Made by a program: the position numbers and the translations under genes. Under the pieces are notes generated by a model. It did not search any database, was not told the origin of the DNA, and saw only the letters and a list, made by a program, of their open reading frames with translations. A stretch of DNA of 64,000 nucleotides from Bordetella genomosp. 12 (GTDB lineage: Bacteria; Pseudomonadota; Gammaproteobacteria; Burkholderiales; Burkholderiaceae_B): the NCBI RefSeq assembly GCF_002261355.1, contig NZ_NEVU01000003.1, positions 1,488,001 through 1,552,000 of the forward strand, written 5' to 3'. Positions 8,330 through 17,397 of the stretch are shown here, piece by piece; position 1 is the stretch's first letter; each line of letters opens with the position of its first letter.

Positions 8330-10807
8330 TTAGAACGAGTACCGCATATTGAGCATCACGCTGCGCGATGCCCCGTAATAGCCGGTGTAGAAGTTCTCGT
8401 CCAGCGAGCTCAGGTACTTCTTGTCAAAGAGGTTGTAGACGTTGAGCGTGGCGGAGAGTTGCTTGCTGAAGTCGTAGCGGCCCATGAGGTTGACGACGGC
8501 GTAGCTGTCCTGCTTGGCGGTGACGGTTTTGCCGAGGTCCCAGGGCGTGACGGTGAGATAGACCTTGCTTTGCCAGTTGACGCCGCCGCCCAGGGTGACG
8601 CGATGCCAATCGCCGGGCAGGCGGTAGGTGGTCCACAACTTGGCCATATGGCGCGGCACCAGGGTGGTGATGCGCTCGCCCTGGGCATCCTTGGTCTGGC
8701 TATAGGTGTAGCTGACGGCGATGTTCCAGTTGCGCATCAGCTCGCCATTGAGCTCCATGTCCAGGCCTTCGGTCTTGGCGCCCTTGACGGCGCGGTAGGC
8801 CGCCTCGCGGTCGGTGCCGGCGACCACCTTGCCGTCGTCGGCCACGGCAAGGTTGTTCTGCCGGATCTGAAACAGCGCAACGGCGCTGTTGAGCTTGCCG
8901 CCCAGGAATTCGCTCTTTAAACCAAGCTCATAGTTGTCGCCGTCGCGCGGATCCAGAAAGTCCCCCGCGGCGTTGCGATAACTTTGGGGTTTATAGATGC
9001 TCGTATAACTGGCGTAGACCGAGTGTGCCTCATTGATGTCGTAAATGACGCCGGCATAGGGCGTGATGACATCGCTTTCGCGCATGGTTTTGATGCTGTT
9101 CCAGCGCGACAGCTTGGGGTCGGCGTAGAGGGTGGATAGCTTGTAGCGATAGCTGCTCAGGCGCGCGCCGAGGATGACGGCCAGATCGTCGCGGGGCTTC
9201 AGACGCAGGGCCGAGTAGCCGCCGTATTGCTTGACGTGCAGGTCATAGTCAAAGAGCTTTTCATCCGAGCTCATGTCCGGACCGGCGGCGTCATTGCCCC
9301 AGGTGTAGATATTGACGGGCGTGCCTTCGATGCCGTCATAGCGCAGCGGCTCGTGGAAGTTTTTGTATTCCGAGAAGTTAAAGCCCAGCACCAGCTCATG
9401 TTCGCGGCCCAGCAGTTGGAAAGGCCCTTTGACATGGGTGTCGAAGCTGGTCTGGCGTTGTTTGCCGGTGGACACCCCGCCGTAGAACAGCACGCCCTCT
9501 CCCGTGGTTTTATCGGGATAGCCCCAGGAGGCATCGGCGCTTTTGCCATGCCGCTTGGCGTCCATGTAATTGGCCGCGACGTTCAATGACCAGTCCTGGG
9601 GCAACTTCTGCTCCAGCGCCATGAAGGTATTGGTGGTTTCGATCTTGTTGGTGTTCCAGCGCGCCGCGGCATTGGTCGACACCGGCAGGTCGGTCTGCTC
9701 GCCGTCGCTGTAGAACAGCGGAAAGCCCGACCCCGAGGCGCCGCGCGGATCATTTCTTTGATAGTCCACACCCAGGCGCAATAGCGTGGTGTCGGTCACG
9801 TCGGCTTCCAGCACGCCGTAGACGATGTCTTTCTTGGTTTTGTAGTAGTCGATGTAGCTGTGGCCTTGCTCGTGCGCGCCGACCAGGCGGCCGCGCACGC
9901 GGCCGTCTTCGGTCAGCGGGCCGCTGACGTCGACTTCGGCGCGGTACTGATCCCAGGAGCCGTAACCCACATCGGCATGCCCCTGGAACTCGCGCGTGGG
10001 ACGCTTGCGCACCATGTTGATCACGCCGGAAGGGTCACCCGCGCCGGTCAGCAGCCCGGAGGCGCCGCGCAGCACTTCGATGCGATCGTAGATGGCCATG
10101 TCGGCCAGGCCTTGCGGGATATTCTGGCTGACGATATCCGACAGCGTGGACAGGCCATCGAGCTGATAGTTGTCGATGGCGTAACCGCGCGAGTACACCG
10201 TATAGCGGTCGCTGCCGATGTTCTGCACCGAGATGCCCGGCGTCTGCTCCAGCACGTCGGCAATGCTGGTCAGGGACTGGTCTTCGATACGCTGGCGCGT
10301 GATGACGCTGACGGTCTGCGGGGTCTCGCGCAGCGACAGCCCGAGTTTGGTCGCGGTCGTGCTGGGCCCGTTGGTCGTGTATGAACCCGTGCCTTCGGTG
10401 GTCGCGCCCAGCGCGCCATGCACGGCGATGGGCGCCAGCTCCACACCCGCCCCCGGGCGCGACAACGAAATATTGTTGCCCGTGCGGCGAAACTCGATGC
10501 CGGTGCCGGCCAACAGACGGCGCAGGGCCTCTTCGGGCGGCAGGCTGCCCGTCACGGCCGGCGCGGTGTAGCCATCCACGATGTCCTGCGGAAAGAAAAT
10601 CTGCAGGGACGCTTGCTCGCCCAGTTGCAGCAAGGCCTTGCTCAGCGGTTGGGCCGGGATGCTGAACGGGACGCTGGCGGCTTGCGCCTGCACCGGCGCA
10701 GGCAGGGTGCCGCACATCACGGCGATGGAAATGGCCAATGCCGATAGGCTGATGCGCATCGCGGCGGGTCGCGCGCCGCAGACGGCGGCTGGGTTCTTCG
10801 TTTTCAC
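8330..10807 (-). CDS. TonB-dependent siderophore receptor with STN signalling domain
   Basis: About 825 residues. A signal peptide ending APVQAQA is followed by an STN domain (VPFSIPAQPLSKALLQLGEQ to about residue 110). Then comes the plug (TKLGLSLRETPQTVSVITRQ; IEVLRGASGLLTGAGDPSG) and a barrel ending MLNMRYSF. STN domains pass the ligand-bound signal to a FecR-type anti-sigma factor, and fecR/fecI homologues lie directly upstream on the same strand. The start is uncertain: GTG 10807 is used here, an ATG at 10759 would give a shorter signal peptide, and a TTG at 10864 is unlikely. A Fur-box-like site lies upstream. Resembles ferric pyoverdine/hydroxamate-type receptors; ligand unknown. Confidence 0.93.
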   Translation of the reverse strand: MKTKNPAAVCGARPAAMRISLSALAISIAVMCGTLPAPVQAQAASVPFSIPAQPLSKALLQLGEQASLQIFFPQDIVDGYTAPAVTGSLPPEEALRRLLAGTGIEFRRTGNNISLSRPGAGVELAPIAVHGALGATTEGTGSYTTNGPSTTATKLGLSLRETPQTVSVITRQRIEDQSLTSIADVLEQTPGISVQNIGSDRYTVYSRGYAIDNYQLDGLSTLSDIVSQNIPQGLADMAIYDRIEVLRGASGLLTGAGDPSGVINMVRKRPTREFQGHADVGYGSWDQYRAEVDVSGPLTEDGRVRGRLVGAHEQGHSYIDYYKTKKDIVYGVLEADVTDTTLLRLGVDYQRNDPRGASGSGFPLFYSDGEQTDLPVSTNAAARWNTNKIETTNTFMALEQKLPQDWSLNVAANYMDAKRHGKSADASWGYPDKTTGEGVLFYGGVSTGKQRQTSFDTHVKGPFQLLGREHELVLGFNFSEYKNFHEPLRYDGIEGTPVNIYTWGNDAAGPDMSSDEKLFDYDLHVKQYGGYSALRLKPRDDLAVILGARLSSYRYKLSTLYADPKLSRWNSIKTMRESDVITPYAGVIYDINEAHSVYASYTSIYKPQSYRNAAGDFLDPRDGDNYELGLKSEFLGGKLNSAVALFQIRQNNLAVADDGKVVAGTDREAAYRAVKGAKTEGLDMELNGELMRNWNIAVSYTYSQTKDAQGERITTLVPRHMAKLWTTYRLPGDWHRVTLGGGVNWQSKVYLTVTPWDLGKTVTAKQDSYAVVNLMGRYDFSKQLSATLNVYNLFDKKYLSSLDENFYTGYYGASRSVMLNMRYSF

Positions 10808-10942
10808 AATCCTACGGGTTCCATGAATGATGTTTCGCGCACGGCGCGCCAACCCTTTGGCCAAAGGTTCTGCCGGGGCGCCTCATCACTGAAACCACGC
10901 CCCGTCATATCCCTAGACGCGCCAGCGTCGAAACATCAGAAT

Positions 10943-10961
10943 GGAAATGACTATCATTATC
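10943..10961. promoter_or_regulatory. Fur-box-like site upstream of the TonB-receptor gene
   Basis: GGAAATGACTATCATTATC matches 15 of 19 positions of the Fur consensus. It sits between the fecR stop and the receptor start, so the receptor probably has its own iron-repressed promoter as well as sigma-factor control. Confidence 0.7.
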
Positions 10962-11032
10962 GTGACAGACTGTAACAGCCCTGCTCACGGCATCGCCCCG
11001 GGCTGCGCGCGCATGCCCGCGCCGCGCGGCGG

Positions 11033-12028
11033 CTAGCGGCCGACGATGCTGATCTCGCCGTCTGGCAGATGAAAGACCCGCACCGGCGCAATCTCGGGCA
11101 GCATGTCGATCAGCGACTGCGGATCATTGACGCTGAAGATGCCGGCGATGCGATGGTTGCCCAGCGCGGGCGCCTCCAGCCGGGCGGGCCGCTTCAGGTA
11201 GCGGTTGATCTCGGCCACGGCCTGCGCCAGCGGCGTGTTCTCGAACACGATCTTGCCGCGCTGCCAGGCAAGCATCGCCTGCAGGTCGACGGGTTCGACG
11301 GCGCTCAAAGCCTGACCCGGCGCGGTGTGCACGCCCTGCCCCTTGGCGAGCGCACGCGTGCGGCGGTTCCACCAGGGGCCGCTGGAGACCTCGACCGAAC
11401 CGGATTCCACGCTCACGCGCATGGCGTCGTTGTCGTAGCGGACGTTGAAGCGGGTCCCCGTGACCATGACGCGGCTGGCGCCGGCATCGACCAGGAAGGG
11501 ACGCCCGGCATCGCGCTGCACGGCAAAGAAGATTTCGCCCTCCAGCAGCTCGACCACGCGCTTGTCCCGGTACATGCGCACCACGGCGCGCGTGCCGGTA
11601 TTGACGTCCAGGACCGAACCATCGGGCAAGGCCACCTGACGCCGCTCGCCCCGCCGGGTGGCGATCTGCAGCGTTTGCAGCGGGGTTTGCAGCCAGCCGC
11701 CGTTCAGGGCGACGGCCCCGGTAAGCGCGAACGTCAAACCACCCGCCAGCCCCCAGGCCAAACGCCGCCGGACGCGGTTCGGACGCGACACGGCTGCCGG
11801 GCGCTGGCTGAGAATGGCGCGCAATTCATGCTCCGGGATGGCGAGCGTACCCTCCCAGATCTGCTGCACATTGCGGTACTGCCGCGCATGCTCCGGGTGA
11901 GCCGCGCGCCACTGTTCGAACGCCCGCCGATCCGCCGGCGTCGCATCGCCGGATTGCAGATGCGCAAACCAGGCAGCGGCCAGATCGCGCGGATCGTCGG
12001 AGGTCGAAGTATCGTTGGGAGGTCTCAT
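11033..12028 (-). CDS. FecR-family anti-sigma factor / sigma regulator
   Basis: 331 residues. The N-terminal cytoplasmic part has the FecR/DUF4880 pattern (AAAWFAHLQSGDATPADRRA; WRAAHPEHARQYRNVQQIW). A single membrane segment follows near residue 95 (LAWGLAGGLTFALTGAVAL), then the periplasmic FecR domain (RRQVALPDGSVLDVNTGTR; GEIFFAVQRDAGRPFLVDAG; VMVTGTRFNVRYD). It should sense the STN domain of the receptor encoded next and control the sigma factor encoded upstream. The ATG at 12028 was chosen because the upstream in-frame start adds residues not typical of the family. Gene order fecI-fecR-receptor is standard. Confidence 0.95.
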   Translation of the reverse strand: MRPPNDTSTSDDPRDLAAAWFAHLQSGDATPADRRAFEQWRAAHPEHARQYRNVQQIWEGTLAIPEHELRAILSQRPAAVSRPNRVRRRLAWGLAGGLTFALTGAVALNGGWLQTPLQTLQIATRRGERRQVALPDGSVLDVNTGTRAVVRMYRDKRVVELLEGEIFFAVQRDAGRPFLVDAGASRVMVTGTRFNVRYDNDAMRVSVESGSVEVSSGPWWNRRTRALAKGQGVHTAPGQALSAVEPVDLQAMLAWQRGKIVFENTPLAQAVAEINRYLKRPARLEAPALGNHRIAGIFSVNDPQSLIDMLPEIAPVRVFHLPDGEISIVGR

Positions 12029-12127
12029 GGCGCGCAGAGCGAGAAACAACAGGCCCGCCACGGCGGCAACCGCAAACCGCAGCCCTTCACAGACATAGAC
12101 GGATGAGCCGGGCCAAAGCCGGAACGT

Positions 12128-12628
12128 TTATGGCGCATATTCTTGTAACTTTCTGTTCAGGTGCTGCAGCGCCCGGGTCATATGCTTCTGAACCATGGCC
12201 TTGGAAATCCCCATGGCCCGGGCGATCTCGTCATGCGTCCAGCCTTCGAGGCGCTGCCTCACATAAACCTGCTGGCATACCAAGGGCAACTCGCCCAATG
12301 CGGCCTTCAATGCGCCGGCCAGCCGCTGCGAGGCCAGCTGCGCGTCGGGACCATCGCTAGCCGGATGCTCGTTCTCGGCCAGCTCATGCAAGGGCGTCAT
12401 CGGCAGCACGGCCTGGTGGCGATGCCGATCGATCACCCCGTTGGCCACGCTGCGCTTGAGATAGGCGGCGGGATCAGTGACCGCGGCGCTGCCCGCCTCG
12501 AGCAGGCGCAGCACGGCATCCTGCATCGCATCCTCGCTGTCTTCATGCATGCCTTTGCGGCGCCACGCCGCGACCAGCTCGCGGTAGTGCGCGAGCCAGC
12601 CTCGTTTCGGCGCGGCGGGGGCAGACAT
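12128..12628 (-). CDS. FecI-type ECF sigma factor
   Basis: 166 residues, normal for an ECF sigma factor. Region 2 has DSEDAMQDAVLRLLEAGS, then AAYLKRSVANGVIDRHR. Region 4 has LPLVCQQVYVRQRLEGWTHD and EIARAMGISKAMVQKHMTRA, the helix-turn-helix that reads the -35 element. With the FecR homologue and STN receptor downstream it forms a cell-surface signalling system that switches on the receptor gene. The ATG at 12628 fits the family start (MSAPAAPKRGWLAHYRELV). A Fur-box-like site lies about 40 bases upstream. Confidence 0.94.
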   Translation of the reverse strand: MSAPAAPKRGWLAHYRELVAAWRRKGMHEDSEDAMQDAVLRLLEAGSAAVTDPAAYLKRSVANGVIDRHRHQAVLPMTPLHELAENEHPASDGPDAQLASQRLAGALKAALGELPLVCQQVYVRQRLEGWTHDEIARAMGISKAMVQKHMTRALQHLNRKLQEYAP

Positions 12629-12668
12629 ACGAAGGGCAGGACACCAGAATTCGACAGGCCCGCATGTT

Positions 12669-12687
12669 AACAATAATTCTCATTCAT
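12669..12687. promoter_or_regulatory. Possible Fur box upstream of the ECF sigma gene
   Basis: AACAATAATTCTCATTCAT contains the ATAATTCTCATT core common in Fur sites, with 11 of 19 matches to the classical consensus. It lies between fecI (-) and the divergent response-regulator gene at 12773 (+), so it could affect both. Confidence 0.5.
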
Positions 12688-12772
12688 GCCCTCGATCGTC
12701 TTGGCACGGCCGGGCCCGGCGATACTGGTAAACTCCCGCTAATAAGACTCATTTGCGCGAGATAGCGAAAGT

Positions 12773-13510
12773 ATGGATGGTCGGCATAGCATCCTCATCG
12801 TGGATGACCACCAAAGCATCAGGGATCCGCTGACTACCTACATGCGCCGCTTCGACTTCGAGGTCGAGGCGGTCGGCGATGGCAAAGCCATGCGCCAGCG
12901 ATTGCGCGAGCGCTCCTTCAGCCTGATCATCCTGGACATCATGCTGCCCGGCGAGAACGGGCTGTCGCTGTGCCGTTATCTGTCAGAGCATGTGGGCACA
13001 CCGGTCATCCTGCTGACGGCGGTCACCGAACAGGCCGACCGCGTGGCCGGCCTGGAAGTCGGCGCCGATGATTATGTCGTCAAGCCGTTTGACCCGCGCG
13101 AGCTGGTCGCGCGCGTGCGCAGTGTCTTGCGGCGCAGCGAGCTCCGGCCCGCCGCCCCGGCCGACGCACCGGGCGCGCAGGATGGCAAGGTTCTGGGCTT
13201 TAGCGGCTGGGTATTCGATCTGCAGGCCCGCGAACTGCGCAACCCCGACAATCAGAACGTCCCGCTGAGCACCGCCGAGTTTCATCTGCTGCGCGCCTTG
13301 GTCGAGAACGCCAACCGCGTGCTGAGCCGCAGCCAGTTGCTCGATCTGACGCAGCGTTCCGGCTCGATTTCCTTTGACCGCAGCATCGACAGCCAGATCA
13401 GCCGCTTGCGCAAGCGCCTCGAGCAGGACTCGCGCCGGCCCAGCCTGCTCAAGACGGTTCGCGGTGATGGCTATGTGCTGTCCACCCGCGTCACGGATCT
13501 GCGCGCGTGA
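12773..13510 (+). CDS. OmpR-family two-component response regulator
   Basis: 245 residues. The receiver domain has the acidic pair Asp11/Asp12, phosphoacceptor Asp55 in LIILDIMLPGENG, and Lys104 in DDYVVKPFDPREL. The C-terminal winged helix has LSTAEFHLLRALVENANRVL, then SQLLDLTQR and the ending LLKTVRGDGYVLSTRV. It binds DNA when phosphorylated by the kinase encoded next; the two genes overlap by four bases. The pair sits between an iron-responsive sigma operon and a TonB receptor/PiuC pair, which suggests metal- or iron-linked targets, but this is inference. Confidence 0.95.
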   Translation: MDGRHSILIVDDHQSIRDPLTTYMRRFDFEVEAVGDGKAMRQRLRERSFSLIILDIMLPGENGLSLCRYLSEHVGTPVILLTAVTEQADRVAGLEVGADDYVVKPFDPRELVARVRSVLRRSELRPAAPADAPGAQDGKVLGFSGWVFDLQARELRNPDNQNVPLSTAEFHLLRALVENANRVLSRSQLLDLTQRSGSISFDRSIDSQISRLRKRLEQDSRRPSLLKTVRGDGYVLSTRVTDLRA

Positions 13511-14883
13511 GAGCATTCCCCCGCAGTCTGTCCGGCCAGTTGCTGGCGCTCTGGCTGGTGGCCATGCTGGCCGCCCACCTGATTGCCGTTCTGATGATGT
13601 CCTGGTGGCGCATGGACAACAACACCATCCACCCGATGTCGGCGCGCACCATCGAAACGCGCATTCTGTCGGCCTATCGCATCGCCACACGCTCGCCCAA
13701 CGACACCCGTTTGCTGGACGACGTGAGCCTGCCGGATTCCCGTTTCACGCTCGCCGGCGCGTCGCGCGACGATGGCAGCGGCATGAACGCGCAGGAGCAG
13801 GCGCTGGCCGACACCCTGCGCAAAACGCTGGCGCTCGCCCCCGGCTCGGCCGTGAACGTCCACCTGCATCATGCCGATGCCGGGATGGGCGGGCATGACA
13901 ATCGCAGTTGGCTTGAAAAAATGCTCAAGTCGACCAAGATCTGGGCGTTGAGCGTGGAAGTCGCCCTGCCGGACGGCAAGTGGTTGCGCAGCGAGCACAT
14001 GCCCACCATCATGCCTGCCCACTGGAGCCGGGTGCTGAGTTTTTCCTTATTGGTCGGCATGCTGCCCACGGCCCTGATCGCCCTGCTGTTCGGCCGGCGC
14101 ATCATGCGGCCGCTGCGCAAGCTGACCGAGGCGTCCCGCCGCGTGAGCCGGGGCGAGCACGTCATCCTGCCGCCCTCCAACGGCCTGGACAGCGTGCGCG
14201 ACATCACCCGCGCCTTCAACGACATGCAGGAGAACCTGCTGCGCTTTGTACAGGGGCGCACCCGCATGATCGCCGCCATCGGCCACGACCTGCGAACGCC
14301 GCTGACTTCGCTGCGTATCCGGGCCGAACTGGTGGACGACGACGCGCTGCGCGAAGCCATGGTGCGCACGCTGGACGACATGAAAGTCATCGTCGAGGGC
14401 ACCCTGCAGTTCGCGCGCGACGACGCGCAACAAGAGGCCACGCAGGAGGTGCCGCTGCAGGCCCTGATCAGCGACGTCGTGGCCGAGCAGCGCCTGCATG
14501 GCCATCAGGTGGAGCCGCGCTTCCTGGCTGACAGCGCCGCATTGCATTATCGCTGCCGGCCGGTGCACCTGAAACGCGCCCTGAACAATCTCATCGACAA
14601 CGGCGCCCGCCACGGCAGCGTCGCCCTCACCGTCAGCTGCGACCCCGCCCGCCAGAAACTGCGTATCGACGTCGCCGACAACGGCCCGGGCATCCCGCCG
14701 GACAAGCTGGAACAGGTCTTCGAGCCCTTCGTGCGTCTGGACCAGGCGCGCAGCCAGACCACGGGCGGCGCCGGCCTGGGCCTGGCCATTGCCCGGTCGT
14801 GCTGCCGGGCGCATGGCGGGGATGTCACCCTGCAAAACCGCCCGGAAGGCGGCTTGTCGGCGGTCATCGAACTGCCCATCTAG
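13507..14883 (+). CDS. Sensor histidine kinase with His-rich periplasmic segment
   Basis: 458 residues, GTG start overlapping the regulator stop. A first membrane helix (about residues 10-33) and a second (about 180-197) enclose a periplasmic sensor loop. A HAMP linker (GRRIMRPLRKLTEASRRVSR) follows. The HisKA phosphoacceptor is in IGHDLRTPLTSL, and the ATPase has an N box (NNLIDNGARHG), a G1 box (DNGPGIPPDKLEQVFEPF) and a G2 box (TGGAGLGLAIAR). Histidines 119, 121, 122 and 130 cluster in the sensor loop (VHLHHADAGMGGHD), which could bind a metal. Phosphorylates the regulator at 12773. Confidence 0.94.
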   Translation: MRAFPRSLSGQLLALWLVAMLAAHLIAVLMMSWWRMDNNTIHPMSARTIETRILSAYRIATRSPNDTRLLDDVSLPDSRFTLAGASRDDGSGMNAQEQALADTLRKTLALAPGSAVNVHLHHADAGMGGHDNRSWLEKMLKSTKIWALSVEVALPDGKWLRSEHMPTIMPAHWSRVLSFSLLVGMLPTALIALLFGRRIMRPLRKLTEASRRVSRGEHVILPPSNGLDSVRDITRAFNDMQENLLRFVQGRTRMIAAIGHDLRTPLTSLRIRAELVDDDALREAMVRTLDDMKVIVEGTLQFARDDAQQEATQEVPLQALISDVVAEQRLHGHQVEPRFLADSAALHYRCRPVHLKRALNNLIDNGARHGSVALTVSCDPARQKLRIDVADNGPGIPPDKLEQVFEPFVRLDQARSQTTGGAGLGLAIARSCCRAHGGDVTLQNRPEGGLSAVIELPI

Positions 14884-14970
14884 GCACTGCGCCGCGGTTT
14901 TGTGGCAAATCGTGGCAAAACCTGCGGGCTTGCCACATCGCCACCACACATCAGCAAACCCTCGCCACAT

Positions 14971-14990
14971 GCAATAGCAATCATTCCCAT
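14971..14990. promoter_or_regulatory. Weak Fur-box-like sequence upstream of the TonB-receptor gene at 15032
   Basis: The sequence GCAATAGCAATCATTCCCAT keeps the AATCATT core but matches only about 11 of 19 Fur-consensus positions. Its place 40-60 bases before the receptor start is right for a Fur site. Confidence 0.35.
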
Positions 14991-15031
14991 CCGGAATTTT
15001 TTGTCTATTCGCTTACCGAGGATATTGCTAC

Positions 15032-17326
15032 GTGAAAAACTCCCCAAAAGCATCGGCCGGCTTTGCCCTCAAGCCGCTGGTCGTGGCCCTGGCCTGCGTC
15101 TGCTCGCAAGCCAGCCTGGCGCAGGAACAGACGCCCGCCGCCCCCACCCTGGCACCCGTCACGGTCACCGGCTCGGACGTCGAGCCCAATGTGCTGCGCT
15201 CCACGCTGGGCATTCCGCGCATCGAAGGCCCCGTGCAGGACATCCCGCAGGTCGTCAATGTGGTGCCGCAGGAGATCCTGCAACAGCAGCAGGCCACCAC
15301 GCTGGAACAAGCCCTGCGCAATGTGCCGGGCATCACGGTGGCCATCGGCGAAGCCAATGGCGGCGCCAACGGCGACCAGTTCCGCATTCGCGGCGCCGCG
15401 ACCAAGAACGATGCCTACCTGGACGGCCTGCGCGACTTCGGGGTGTACGTGCGCGACACCTTCAACACCGAGCAGGTCGAGGTGCTCAAAGGCCCGTCCT
15501 CGGAAAACTTCGGCATGGGCACCAACGGCGGGGCGATCAATAGCCAGAGCAAGCTCGCGCATTTGCAGAACCAGGCCAGTGTGGAAGGCATGTTCGGCAA
15601 CGGCCCGATGAACCGCCAGACGCTGGACATCAATCGCCAGGTGGGCGAGACCACCGGGCTGCGCATCAACGCCATGCGCCAGAACCAGGACATCGTCGAT
15701 CGCGATGGGGTGCAATCCGACCGCTGGGGCGCGGCCTTGTCGCTGGGTATGGGCTTGGGCACCGACACCACCTGGTACCTGAACTATATGCACCAGTCCA
15801 ACGACCGCACGCCGGACTTCGGGCAGCCCTTGATCGCGCGGACCGCCACGGAGGTGCGCCGCCCGGTGGCCACCTACGGCGTTGACCGCGCCAACTACTA
15901 CGGCAAGGACACCGACCGCGACCGCACGCACGCCAACATCCTGACCTCGCTGTTCAAGCATCAATTCAACGAGGACACCTCGGTCAGCAACGAAACGCGC
16001 TACGGCTACTATGAGCGCCGCTTCAGCACCACCACGGCGACCTGCGACCAGGCGTGCGCCAACGCGTTTTTCTCGGGCGGCGACGGCAAAATCATCTACG
16101 GTTCGGGCGGCGGGCCGCGTTACTCGCAGCGCTCCGACGGCGTCCAGAACATCACCACGCTAGCGACCAAGTTCGACACCGGCCCGCTCAAGCACGATGT
16201 CCGCCTGGGCCTGGACGTCTCGCACCAGACGGACCATCGCCAGGCGTATGCCTACATGAAGCCCGATCTATCGGGCACGACCACCAAGATTCCCGGCACC
16301 CTGCAACACCCCGACAATAGCTCGAGCAACTACGTCATCGCCAAGGATCCGCGTGCCACCAACGACGTGCGGGACTCCAAACTGACCGACGTGGCCCTCT
16401 TTGCCACGGATCGCGTGCGCTTCAGCCCGCAGTGGTCCGTGCTCGGCTCCGTACGCTGGGACCACTACGAACAGTCGGCCAAGCTGTCCACGGGCAGCAC
16501 GGGCACCGTGTCGGGCGATGTGCGCACCAACTCCAATTTCTTCAGCCCCAAAGCCAGCCTGATCTGGGAGCCCACCCCAAGCCAGACCTACTACCTCTCC
16601 TATGGCTGGGCCTCGACCGCGCCGTGGGCCGGCTCCATCACCGCCGACGCCAATCCCCTGGGCGTGAACAGCACCACCGCCGCCAGCGACGCGCTGCGCA
16701 ACCTCTCGCCGGAAAAAACCAAGACACTGGAGCTGGGGGGCAAGATCAGCTTGCTCGATGACCGCCTGGGCGTGTCCGGCGCGATCTTCCATACCGAGAA
16801 GAACAACACCTACTACGACAACGGTACAGGGGGGCTGTCGGCCACCGGCAACAAAGAGCGCTACCAGGGCGTGGAACTGGGCCTGACCGGCCAGATCACC
16901 AAGTACTGGTCGGCCTATCTGGGCTACACCTACCTCGATAGCGAGATCAAGGACTCCGCCACCGCAGCCAATATCGGCAACCCGGTGCAGGGCGCGGCCC
17001 GCAACGCGGCCACCCTGTGGACCAGCTACGACCTCAGCGCCCTGACGTCGGCGTACTTCCCGGGCCGGTTTGTGATCGGTGGCGGCGCCACCTATCGCGA
17101 CCGCATGTACATCCGCGACGACAAGATGGCCGAAGTGCCGTTCAGCCTGTCTTACGATGCCATGATCGCCTACGAGTACAAAAATGTGCGTCTTGCCCTC
17201 AACGGCTACAACCTCGCCAATCGCCTGAACTACGACAACTTCTTTGCCGGCGAAAACGCCAACACGGCGCGGGCCATCCCCTCGGCCGGGCGCAGCTTCG
17301 TCCTGAGCGCCCGGGTCATGTTCTGA
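15032..17326 (+). CDS. TonB-dependent catecholate-type siderophore receptor (Fiu/PiuA-like)
   Basis: 764 residues, starting at GTG 15032 with GAGGA nine bases upstream. A signal peptide ends SQASLAQEQ. The plug domain contains IEGPVQDIPQVVNVVPQEIL, then QFRIRGAATKNDAYLDGLR and VEVLKGPSSENFGMGTNGG. The barrel ends SFVLSARVMF. There is no STN domain. The next gene on the same strand is PiuC, a pair known from Fiu/YbiX and PiuA/PiuC systems for catecholate siderophores and siderophore-mimicking drugs. Together these suggest ferric catechol uptake. Control may come from Fur and possibly the adjacent two-component system. Confidence 0.93.
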   Translation: MKNSPKASAGFALKPLVVALACVCSQASLAQEQTPAAPTLAPVTVTGSDVEPNVLRSTLGIPRIEGPVQDIPQVVNVVPQEILQQQQATTLEQALRNVPGITVAIGEANGGANGDQFRIRGAATKNDAYLDGLRDFGVYVRDTFNTEQVEVLKGPSSENFGMGTNGGAINSQSKLAHLQNQASVEGMFGNGPMNRQTLDINRQVGETTGLRINAMRQNQDIVDRDGVQSDRWGAALSLGMGLGTDTTWYLNYMHQSNDRTPDFGQPLIARTATEVRRPVATYGVDRANYYGKDTDRDRTHANILTSLFKHQFNEDTSVSNETRYGYYERRFSTTTATCDQACANAFFSGGDGKIIYGSGGGPRYSQRSDGVQNITTLATKFDTGPLKHDVRLGLDVSHQTDHRQAYAYMKPDLSGTTTKIPGTLQHPDNSSSNYVIAKDPRATNDVRDSKLTDVALFATDRVRFSPQWSVLGSVRWDHYEQSAKLSTGSTGTVSGDVRTNSNFFSPKASLIWEPTPSQTYYLSYGWASTAPWAGSITADANPLGVNSTTAASDALRNLSPEKTKTLELGGKISLLDDRLGVSGAIFHTEKNNTYYDNGTGGLSATGNKERYQGVELGLTGQITKYWSAYLGYTYLDSEIKDSATAANIGNPVQGAARNAATLWTSYDLSALTSAYFPGRFVIGGGATYRDRMYIRDDKMAEVPFSLSYDAMIAYEYKNVRLALNGYNLANRLNYDNFFAGENANTARAIPSAGRSFVLSARVMF

Positions 17327-17397
17327 CCTTCCTGTGCTGACCCGGCTTCCGGCATCCGGCCGGAAGCCGGCCCGCCCCTCCTACCAAGCCGCTCATC

